Source: Actinomycetota bacterium (lineage in GTDB: Bacteria > Actinomycetota > Actinomycetes > Streptosporangiales > Streptosporangiaceae). Taken from it: DNA of 64,000 nucleotides. Of this stretch, positions 35,220-42,075 are shown in pieces; position 1 is the first letter of the stretch; each line of letters opens with the position of its first letter. The stretch spans positions 1 through 64,000 of the forward strand of contig DAHVDE010000019.1 in NCBI GenBank assembly GCA_027313705.1. Reading direction: 5' to 3'. The translations under genes were made by a program, and so were the position numbers. The notes under the pieces are model-generated. The model worked only from the letters and a program-made list of their open reading frames with translations, was not told the DNA's origin and did not search any database.

Positions 35220-36125
35220 CTAGGCGACGGCGGGTGTTTCTGGTGCGTGGCGGTGCGTGCCGACCATGGCGAGCACTGCCCGGCCCGTGGTGACGGCCAT
35301 GATCGCGCTCACCACCAGCCAGCCGGTCGCATCACCCGGATGCGTCAGGCTGGTGCGAACGGCGATGCCCCAGGTGAGCGTGGCGAGGGTAGCGACTGCC
35401 ATCGCGGCAGTCACGGCCGCGGCGGCCGCGCCGCCGATCCGCCAGGTGCTCTCTGAGAACTCCGATGACCTGATTACGGTGACGACTGCCTGCGTTGAGA
35501 TCGCGATCCCGGCTATTCCGAGTAGCAGCCAGGCGACGGCGAACGTCAATTTGCCCGACGTCTCCGGCCCGTTCCCGTGCAGGAGTCTCGTCCCGGCGAT
35601 CCAGGCGGCTCCTATCAGCACTGGCACCGCCATCAAGGCGAACGTCCGCCATCGCCCGGCACGAGCGGCGTTCCGGCCGGCGTCAAGGGCGTAGACGAGC
35701 GCCGCCACCGCGGTGGCGGCGACGCCGAACACGCCGGCGGCGAGCAGCACGTGATAGGCGTCCGGCACCACCGGATGCGCGGAGGCCAGTTCATGTGCCG
35801 CCGGCGCGGTCGGATAGATCCCTAGGTCATGCCCGAACCAGGTGGCTACCGTAGCGAAGGCTACCCAACTCCACAGGACCCGGATCAGCGCTTCCCTGGA
35901 ACGCTCCGACATGTCAATCCTCCTATCAAAGAGCCATGCGGCAGCCGCGCCGCAAAGCAGGTCGATGGCCATCGGAATGGCCGCGTGGCCGTGCTCGCTC
36001 AGATCCTTGACCAGGAGGTCGACTTCCTCGCCGTAACGGGCCCGCCAGGCAGGCGGGTAGACGGCGAGCAGCCGGCTCGGCCAGGGACTCGGCTCCGTCG
36101 CCGGCCCGGCGGGCACGTCGTTCAT
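35220..36125 (-). CDS. Multi-spanning membrane protein paired with a PadR regulator
   Basis: A 301-residue membrane protein. The soluble N-terminus contains YPPAWRARYGEEVDLLVKDL, a pattern often seen in membrane proteins encoded next to PadR regulators, followed by about six helices. No transport or enzyme motif is visible. It overlaps the PadR gene by four bases (ATGA), so the two are translated together. A role as the regulated target or signal partner of PadR is inferred from this coupling. Confidence 0.7.
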   Translation of the reverse strand: MNDVPAGPATEPSPWPSRLLAVYPPAWRARYGEEVDLLVKDLSEHGHAAIPMAIDLLCGAAAAWLFDRRIDMSERSREALIRVLWSWVAFATVATWFGHDLGIYPTAPAAHELASAHPVVPDAYHVLLAAGVFGVAATAVAALVYALDAGRNAARAGRWRTFALMAVPVLIGAAWIAGTRLLHGNGPETSGKLTFAVAWLLLGIAGIAISTQAVVTVIRSSEFSESTWRIGGAAAAAVTAAMAVATLATLTWGIAVRTSLTHPGDATGWLVVSAIMAVTTGRAVLAMVGTHRHAPETPAVA

Positions 36126-36424
36126 GAAGTTGGCCGCAACTCGAGGCGCGCCAGGCCGGTCGCCGCCACTCGCTGCGCGGCCTGCAAGTGCCTGGCCAGG
36201 GCCTCCGCGCCAGCCGCCGTGATCCGGTAGGGCCGCCGGCGGTCCTCGGCCGGCAGCGCCTCGATCCAGCCGCGCCCCTCAAGCCGGCTCAGTGCCCCGT
36301 ACAAGGTGCCAGGCCCGAGCTTGGTGCCGGCGAACCATTCGATGTCCTTAGCGAGGGCGTATCCGTGCTTCGGCCCGTCGGCGAGGCTCGTCAGCACGAG
36401 TACGACCGGTTCGGTGAAGTCCAC
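36122..36424 (-). CDS. PadR-family transcriptional regulator
   Basis: A 100-residue regulator of the short PadR type. The winged helix reads LTSLADGPKHGYALAKDIE (helices 1-2), LGPGTLYGALSRLEGRGWIE (recognition helix) and a wing RRRPYRITAAG. A C-terminal helix probably mediates dimerisation. GTG start. An AGTAG/CTACT inverted repeat 16 bases upstream is a likely self-operator. It is cotranscribed with the membrane protein that follows. The inducer is unknown. Confidence 0.87.
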   Translation of the reverse strand: MDFTEPVVLVLTSLADGPKHGYALAKDIEWFAGTKLGPGTLYGALSRLEGRGWIEALPAEDRRRPYRITAAGAEALARHLQAAQRVAATGLARLELRPTS

Positions 36425-36439
36425 GCGGCACTCCAGTTC

Positions 36440-36451
36440 AGTAGCTCTACT
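36440..36451. promoter_or_regulatory. Candidate PadR operator
   Basis: AGTAG and CTACT form a perfect inverted repeat around CT, 16 bases upstream of the PadR start. The adjacent AT-rich TAATAAAG on the minus strand could be a -10 element. Autoregulation by PadR is the natural reading. Confidence 0.45.
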
Positions 36452-36546
36452 TTATTACGCACGACGATACTACGGGTGCCGATATACCGCAAGATGATTT
36501 AGCCAGCAAGCATTCCGGCGCCGCCTGCTGGTAGATGAAAAGAGAT

Positions 36547-36584
36547 CTTTGCAAGCCTTACGTTGCAATCATTACTTTGCAAAG
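36547..36584. promoter_or_regulatory. Three TTGCAA sites at exact 14-bp spacing
   Basis: TTGCAA occurs at 36549, 36563 and 36577, exactly 14 bases apart. The last lies in the perfect palindrome CTTTGCAAAG and the first in CTTTGCAAG. The array ends 15 bases before the start codon of the ArsR-type regulator, so bound protein would cover the promoter. It is probably the operator of that regulator. Confidence 0.6.
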
Positions 36585-36598
36585 CTATCTTTGGAATT

Positions 36599-37225
36599 AT
36601 GCATCCCGACGACGTACCCACCCAGCCGCCATCCCGGTCGGTCAATGACCTCACCGACCCGAAGGCGCTGCGCGCACTCGCGCACCCGATCAGGCTGGCT
36701 CTGCTCGGCCTGCTTCGCACCCAGGGACCGCTGACCGCGACCAAGGCGGGCCAACTGCTCGGCGAGAGCTCGGCGAGCACGTCATTCCATCTCCGGCAGC
36801 TCAGCAAGTACGGGCTGGTCGAAGAGGCGGGCGGCGGACATGGCAGGGAACGTCCGTGGCGGGCGACGGCGATGTTCACCGATGTTCCTGAGGTGACCGA
36901 CAATCCCGATCTCGCGATCGCGTCCGACCTGTTCAGGTCGCTGGTCGCGGAGCGTTACTTCGCTAACTTGATGAAATGGCAGGAACTGCGTGCCAGCGAG
37001 CCAGTCGAATGGCGGCAGGCAGCGACCCAGAACGACATGCTTGCCTGGCTGACCGCCGACGAACTGCGCGAACTGACCGCTGCCGTGCACGGACTGCTTG
37101 ACGTCTACGTTGACCGGCTGACCGAGCCGCGGCTGCGCCCGGCAGGCTCGAGGCTCGTGCAGCACATAGAACTGGCCTTCCCGATCGATAATCACCGGAT
37201 GCAGCCGCACGGCGGCCAGTCATGA
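36599..37225 (+). CDS. ArsR-type winged-helix transcriptional regulator
   Basis: A 208-residue regulator. The DNA-binding domain spans about residues 20-95 with ALRALAHPIRLALLGLLR, the recognition part AGQLLGESSASTSFHLRQLSKYGLV and a wing RERPWRAT. A longer C-terminal helical region follows, as in regulators placed beside MFS genes; no metal-binding cysteines are seen. The ATG at 36599 has no ribosome site, and with an operator array ending 15 bases upstream the transcript may be nearly leaderless. It overlaps the MFS gene by four bases and probably controls it. Confidence 0.82.
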   Translation: MHPDDVPTQPPSRSVNDLTDPKALRALAHPIRLALLGLLRTQGPLTATKAGQLLGESSASTSFHLRQLSKYGLVEEAGGGHGRERPWRATAMFTDVPEVTDNPDLAIASDLFRSLVAERYFANLMKWQELRASEPVEWRQAATQNDMLAWLTADELRELTAAVHGLLDVYVDRLTEPRLRPAGSRLVQHIELAFPIDNHRMQPHGGQS

Positions 37226-38511
37226 GAATGAGCGTGCCGCCGCTGCTCAAGGACACCGCCTTTCGCAGGTACTGGAGCGGTCAGACCATCTCCATGTTCG
37301 GCGACCAGATTTCCTCGATCGCGCTGCCGCTGGTCGGTGTGCTCGCCTTGCACGCCGGCGCCGCGCAGATGGGCATCCTCACGGCGCTGGTCTGGCTGCC
37401 TAACTTGTTCTTCGGACTGCACGCCGGGGCCTGGGTTGACCGGCGCGGCCACCGGCGGGCCACGATGATCATCGCCGACGTGGCCCGTGCGCTGCTGCTC
37501 GCCAGCATCCCGGTCAGCTACGCGGCCGGCCTGCTGACCCTCTGGCAGCTTTACGGCGTGGCCTTCATGACCGGCACGTTTGGAGTGCTTTTCACGGTGG
37601 GCAATCCGGCGCTCTTCGTGGCGCTTGTCCCCGATGACCAGTACGTCAAGGGCAATTCCCTGATCTATGGCAGCCGCGCGTTCTCGTTCATGGGCGGCCC
37701 GAGCGCCGGCGGTCTCCTCGTGCAGGCACTGAGCGCACCAGGCGCCGTACTTGCCGACGCGCTTTCCTACCTCGGCTCGGCGTTCTTCCTGGCCGCAATC
37801 CACCCAGAGGAACCGCAAGCAGCCGCAGGCGAGGGTTCCGTGACCGCTGGCGCGAGGTTCGTCAGGCGATCGCCGATAGTCCGCTCTTCGCTACTATCCG
37901 CGTCCGTCATCAACTTCTTCAACTTCTTCTTCGCCGCCCTCATGGTCCTCTTCGCGATCAAGTACCTGCACGTGCGGCCTGGGGTACTCGGCCTCGTGCT
38001 CGGCATCGGCGCGGTGGGAGGCGTGGCCGGCGCGATCGTAGCCGGGCGACTGGCCGACCGGATCGGCATCGGACGCGCCTACGCACTCGGCTGCCTGCTG
38101 TTCACCGCCCCGGCCGCGCTGATTCCCGCTGCCGCCGGCCCGCATCTGGTGATCCTGCTTATGCTTGGCGGCAGCGAGTTCGTCGCCGGATTCGGCGTCA
38201 TGGTGCTGGACATCGCCATCGGGGCGATCTTCGCGCAGGTCGTCCCCGACGACCTGCGCTCCCGCGTAAGCGGTGCCTTCCAGGCCGTCAACTACGGCAT
38301 TCGCCCGCTTGGCTCGCTCGCGGCCGGCGCACTGGGAACCTACCTCGGCATCAGGACCACGCTGTGGATCGCCACGGCAGGCGAGACCGCCGGCTTCCTG
38401 CTCTTGCTGCCCGGCCCGTTGCCCAGGTTCACGATGACGTCGCGTCAGGAGCCGGCCGACTCCCAGCGAGCGGTCGCCGCCGCCAGCGCGCCAGGGGTCA
38501 GCTCGCCGTAA
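37222..38511 (+). CDS. MFS transporter (EntS/MFS_3-like)
   Basis: A 429-residue transporter with about 12 helices. The opening FRRYWSGQTISMFGDQISSIALPL is typical of the MFS_3 group, to which enterobactin and macrolide exporters belong. The motif-A loop reads GAWVDRRGHRRATM. Its start overlaps the ArsR-type regulator by four bases (ATGA), marking a regulator-exporter unit. The substrate is unknown. The last 67 bases overlap the convergent allantoicase gene. Confidence 0.85.
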   Translation: MRMSVPPLLKDTAFRRYWSGQTISMFGDQISSIALPLVGVLALHAGAAQMGILTALVWLPNLFFGLHAGAWVDRRGHRRATMIIADVARALLLASIPVSYAAGLLTLWQLYGVAFMTGTFGVLFTVGNPALFVALVPDDQYVKGNSLIYGSRAFSFMGGPSAGGLLVQALSAPGAVLADALSYLGSAFFLAAIHPEEPQAAAGEGSVTAGARFVRRSPIVRSSLLSASVINFFNFFFAALMVLFAIKYLHVRPGVLGLVLGIGAVGGVAGAIVAGRLADRIGIGRAYALGCLLFTAPAALIPAAAGPHLVILLMLGGSEFVAGFGVMVLDIAIGAIFAQVVPDDLRSRVSGAFQAVNYGIRPLGSLAAGALGTYLGIRTTLWIATAGETAGFLLLLPGPLPRFTMTSRQEPADSQRAVAAASAPGVSSP

Positions 38512-39419
38512 AGACGCAGCCTGGACAGGCCACCGTCGGGGAAGACGTCCAGGCGGACGCGGGTCATCGGCTCGTCGGCCTTCACGACGAGCCGATGCCT
38601 GGTATCTGGCTGGACTCGCGTGACTCCGAGCAACGGAGCCTGCCCGGTCAGGGCGACCCAGCCTGGCGCGTTGCCCAGGAAGTAGGATGTGTCGATCTCG
38701 ACATGCCTGACGATGCCTTCGCCGGCCAGGTCGACCACCACGTAATCGTTGCCCGAGTCCCTGCGCCGCGCGTTCTCCCAGCCGTCGCTCATCACGCGGG
38801 CCCTTCCCGGCATGATCAGATTGGCCGGGCTCGAGTAGAAGGCGTTCGAGCAGTCGCCGATCCGGCCGCCGTTCTCGGCCGCCGCGAGGTCGATCGTGCC
38901 GGTCAGGAATGCTGGATCGGGAACGACCTCGCCGTGGACGCGCAGCCTGGCGACACCGCCGTCCGGGTAGATGGACAGCCGGATGTGGCTCCAGCGCCGC
39001 CGGTCGTGCACGGGGTAACTGTTCAAGCTGTCACCGCTCGCGGCGGTTCTCGGCACCAGCACGTGCCACCGCAGGCCGGCCAGTTCGGCTGGCGAGGGGT
39101 AACCCTCGGCGGTCGCGGCCTCGATCGAGATCTCGGCTGGGTAGTTGCCGGTGAAGTGCGAGGTGTCGACGGTCACTTCGCGGACGATGCCCTGGCAGCC
39201 CAGGCGCACGATGGCGTGATCATGACCTGGTTCCCGGCGGCGCCTGGTCTCCCAGCCGTCGTAGATCTTGCCCTTGTCGCCGAACTCGGCCGCGGCGAAC
39301 CCGGCGGGCTCCGGCTTGATCAGGTTCTCCTTTCCGGCGAAGAACTCGTCGTTGGCGAAGACGACGCTGCCGCCGAGCGCGCGGCTGGCCAGATCAGGGA
39401 AGGTGCACGGGACCGTCAT
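38445..39419 (-). CDS. alc: Allantoicase
   Basis: A 324-residue enzyme that hydrolyses allantoate to ureidoglycolate and urea. It consists of two jelly-roll repeats (about 20-165 and 185-320). Each carries a similar D(G/N)WE(T/N)-type segment: KIYDGWETRRRREPGHDHAIV in the first and VMSDGWENARRRDSGNDYVVV in the second. Each is followed by a VDTSHFTGNYP- or IDTSYFLGNAP-type loop. GAGGTGACC precedes the ATG, which overlaps allantoinase by four bases. It is the last gene of the purine cluster. Confidence 0.92.
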   Translation of the reverse strand: MTVPCTFPDLASRALGGSVVFANDEFFAGKENLIKPEPAGFAAAEFGDKGKIYDGWETRRRREPGHDHAIVRLGCQGIVREVTVDTSHFTGNYPAEISIEAATAEGYPSPAELAGLRWHVLVPRTAASGDSLNSYPVHDRRRWSHIRLSIYPDGGVARLRVHGEVVPDPAFLTGTIDLAAAENGGRIGDCSNAFYSSPANLIMPGRARVMSDGWENARRRDSGNDYVVVDLAGEGIVRHVEIDTSYFLGNAPGWVALTGQAPLLGVTRVQPDTRHRLVVKADEPMTRVRLDVFPDGGLSRLRLYGELTPGALAAATARWESAGS

Positions 39420-40789
39420 CTGGTCACCTCTGCGCTCAGCAGCTTGCCTGCGCCGGGCGGCTCGCCTCTTACCCAGGTGCGCCGCACTACCCCGCGAAGC
39501 TCCTGGCGCAGATACGGCGTCAGCCGGTGCCTGGTCACGAGCATCTCCCCGGTAACGCGGAACCTCTCGTCGGGAGCGAATGCCACCAGGTCAGCGTCGC
39601 GGCCCGGCGCGATCACACCCTTGCTTTCCAGCCCGGCCAGCCTGGCCGGACTGGCGGCCATCCAGCCAGCTACCTCGGCCAGGTCGTGGCCGCGCCGCGC
39701 GGCCCTGGTCCAGATCACGGGCAGGCCGAGCTGCAGCGAGGAGATACCGCCCCACGCGGCGCCGAAGTCGCCGTCCTCCAGCCGCTTGAGCTCGGCTGGG
39801 CAAGGCGAGTGGTCGGATACCACGCAGTCGATGACCCCGCCCTCCAGCGCCTCCCAAAGCAGTTCCTGGTTCACGGCACCCCTGATCGGCGGGCAGCACT
39901 TGAACTCGGTGTGCCCGTCCCTCACCTGCTCGGCCATCAAGGTCAGGTAGTGCGGACAGGTCTCGGCCGAGATCTGGACTCCCCGCGCCCGCGCCCGCGC
40001 GAGCAACGGGACAGCGTCGGCCGCCGACAAGTGCAGCACATGAACCCGGGCGCCGGTCTTGTCGGCCAGGTCGGTCAGCCGCGCGATCGCGGCGACCTCG
40101 GCGCTGGCCGGCCTTGACCGCTCGAAGTCGCGGTAGCGCCGTCCGGTCGCCGCCGCCAGGCGAGCAGCGTCCTCGGCGTGCACGACAAGCAAGCTGTCAA
40201 GCTCGGCCACCTGCCGCACGGCCTGCGCTAGCTCCGCGTCGTCGAGCGGCGGGAACTCAGGCACCCCGGAGTCGGCCATGAAGCACTTGAAGCCGAAGAC
40301 CCCCGCCTCGTGCAAGGCCGGCCTGGCGGCGGCGTTGCCTGGCAAGGCGCCACCCCAGAAGCCCACGTCGACAGCGCACTTGCCCCGCGCCGCCGCCCGT
40401 TTAGCCGCCAGTGCCGAGACGTCGGTCGTCGGCGGCACCGAATTGAGCGGCATGTCGATGATCGTCGTCACGCCGCCGGCCGCAGCCGCCGCTGTCGCCG
40501 TGGCGAACCCCTCCCAGTCGGTTCGTCCCGGCTCGTTGACGTGCACGTGCGTGTCCACCAGGCCCGGCAGCAGAACCTCGTCCTCGGCCAGTTCGATGAC
40601 CTCCGCAGCGCCGCCAGCCTCCGCAGCCCCGCCAGCCTCCGCAGCCCCGCCAGCCCTGCCAGCCCCGCCAGCCCCGCCAGCGTGCGGCGGAAACTCGAGC
40701 ACGGCGGTGATTTTGCCGCGGTCCACGCGGACTTCGGCGGGCCTGATTCCTTCCGGCGTCACTACCCGGCGGGCGCGGAAGACGATCAT
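39416..40789 (-). CDS. allB: Allantoinase
   Basis: A 457-residue cyclic amidohydrolase that opens allantoin to allantoate. Metal ligands appear in VDTHVHVNEPGR, the carboxylated lysine in FGFKCFMADSG, further histidines in VVHAEDAA and VHVLHLSAAD, and the final aspartate in VVSDHSPCP. A Gly/Ala/Glu repeat insert lies at about residues 36-63, between the first strand and the metal motif. It overlaps both neighbours by four bases. Dihydropyrimidinase is an alternative, excluded by the neighbouring allantoicase and uricase genes. Confidence 0.93.
   Translation of the reverse strand: MIVFRARRVVTPEGIRPAEVRVDRGKITAVLEFPPHAGGAGGAGRAGGAAEAGGAAEAGGAAEVIELAEDEVLLPGLVDTHVHVNEPGRTDWEGFATATAAAAAGGVTTIIDMPLNSVPPTTDVSALAAKRAAARGKCAVDVGFWGGALPGNAAARPALHEAGVFGFKCFMADSGVPEFPPLDDAELAQAVRQVAELDSLLVVHAEDAARLAAATGRRYRDFERSRPASAEVAAIARLTDLADKTGARVHVLHLSAADAVPLLARARARGVQISAETCPHYLTLMAEQVRDGHTEFKCCPPIRGAVNQELLWEALEGGVIDCVVSDHSPCPAELKRLEDGDFGAAWGGISSLQLGLPVIWTRAARRGHDLAEVAGWMAASPARLAGLESKGVIAPGRDADLVAFAPDERFRVTGEMLVTRHRLTPYLRQELRGVVRRTWVRGEPPGAGKLLSAEVTR
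40602..40680. repeat. In-frame repeat insert within the allantoinase gene
   Basis: An 18-base unit (ccgcagccccgccagcct) is repeated about three times and then decays to shorter gccccgcca units. It codes for GGAAEA-type repeats near the N-terminus of allantoinase, in a surface position before the metal-binding barrel. It looks like slippage growth and should not harm folding. Confidence 0.7.
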
Positions 40790-42075
40790 GGCAGCTGACC
40801 GTGCCGCGCGGCCGCCATGATCTGTGCCTTCTCCAGCCCGGTCCGCGCGGTGACCTCGGAGTCCGCGAAGGCGCCGCAGAACAGGCCGCGCAGCAGGTAA
40901 CCGGCCAGCGCCCGGCCGGTCGCCGGTTCTTCCAGGCCGGCGGCGGCTCGCTGCCCGTAGGCGCGCAACCGTTCGCAGGCGGCGTCCAGTCCTTGCCGGT
41001 AAAACCCGTAGGTCGCGGCGTAGCGGCTGACCAGCTGGGCCGGGTGCAGATCCCAGCCCTGGTAGAAGCCGCGCTCAAGGGAACGCCTGACCAGGCCGAC
41101 GTGGGACTGCCAGGCCCGCGTCACCTCGGCTCTGGTGCCGACGGGAAGCAGGTTGGACGAGCCATCGCAAAGGCGGACGCCGGTGCCCGCTGCGGCCGCC
41201 TGCATGACGGACTTGGCGTAGTCGGCGGCCGGATGGTCAAGGCTCTGCTGCCCGGCGCTCACGCCGACTGCGGCGCTGTAGTCGTACGTGCCGTAATGCA
41301 GGCCGGTGAGCCTGCCCCGGCCGGCCTGAACGCACCTGGCGATCGTGGCCGCGCCGTCGGCGCCGACTATCAGCTGCGGCATCTCGACCTGGATCTCGTA
41401 CCGCAGCCAGCCCTGATGGGCAAAGCCGTAGGCCGCCTCGAACCGCTCGCAGACCATGTTCATGGCGATGACCTGGGCGACTGAGGTCACCTTCGGCAGC
41501 GTGATGACCGGGGCGCCGAGTTCGGCACCGCCGTCACCGAATGCGCGGAGGAAGGCGTCGATCGTGCCGATCGCGCGGCGCCTGGTCGCCCGCTCCAGGC
41601 TCTTGCACCTGATGCCGCTGAACGGCGGCGCCAGTTTGGTGCTGAGCAGCTCGCGCAGCGACCTAGCCGCCGCACGGGCGTGGCTGTCCTCGGTGTCGTC
41701 GCTCCTGGTGCCGTAGCCGTCTTCGAAGTCGATCCGCAGGTCCTCGATCGGCTCGCGGGCGAGCTTGGTCATCACCAGCGGCCGCACCTGCTCGGCGAGT
41801 TCTGGGCTGAGGCCGAAGGCCGACGCGAACCCGGCGGTATCACGGACGAACTCGTCAAGCGCGCCGATCGCCTGCGTGCCCCACTGCCTTACGGTGCCCG
41901 GGTCGAAGCGGTGCGCGGGAACGTAGGCCGTGTGCACCGGCTGCCGCCCGGCCGTATCCCCGCGGTAGCCAACGGCTAGCTCGGCGTCCGCGACGGCAAG
42001 CAACTCATCCAGATCCTCCGCGAGGTACCGCAACACAGGCAGCGGCGCAGGCAGCGGCGCTGGCAGGTCAGCCAT
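40786..42075 (-). CDS. DUF6986-type aldolase/citrate-lyase-fold protein in the purine cluster
   Basis: A 429-residue protein that I associate with DUF6986, within the HpcH/HpaI aldolase, citrate lyase beta and malate synthase superfamily. Supporting segments are LRIDFEDGYG near 114 (metal-binding acidic residues), VITLPKVTS near 190, IQVEMPQLIVG near 230 and GLHYGTYDYSAAVG near 258. The chemistry in this fold is metal-dependent C-C bond formation or cleavage on keto acids such as glyoxylate. It overlaps allantoinase by four bases and the xanthine dehydrogenase gene by one, so it is part of the pathway unit. Candidate roles are ureidoglycolate cleavage or glyoxylate condensation. The ATG at 42075 is preferred to the GTG just upstream. 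Confidence 0.75.
   Translation of the reverse strand: MADLPAPLPAPLPVLRYLAEDLDELLAVADAELAVGYRGDTAGRQPVHTAYVPAHRFDPGTVRQWGTQAIGALDEFVRDTAGFASAFGLSPELAEQVRPLVMTKLAREPIEDLRIDFEDGYGTRSDDTEDSHARAAARSLRELLSTKLAPPFSGIRCKSLERATRRRAIGTIDAFLRAFGDGGAELGAPVITLPKVTSVAQVIAMNMVCERFEAAYGFAHQGWLRYEIQVEMPQLIVGADGAATIARCVQAGRGRLTGLHYGTYDYSAAVGVSAGQQSLDHPAADYAKSVMQAAAAGTGVRLCDGSSNLLPVGTRAEVTRAWQSHVGLVRRSLERGFYQGWDLHPAQLVSRYAATYGFYRQGLDAACERLRAYGQRAAAGLEEPATGRALAGYLLRGLFCGAFADSEVTARTGLEKAQIMAAARHGQLP

Noticed and set aside
38364-39950. Plus-strand frame of 528 codons covering allantoicase and the end of allantoinase
   Set aside because: It spans two well-supported minus-strand genes and shows no domain of its own.
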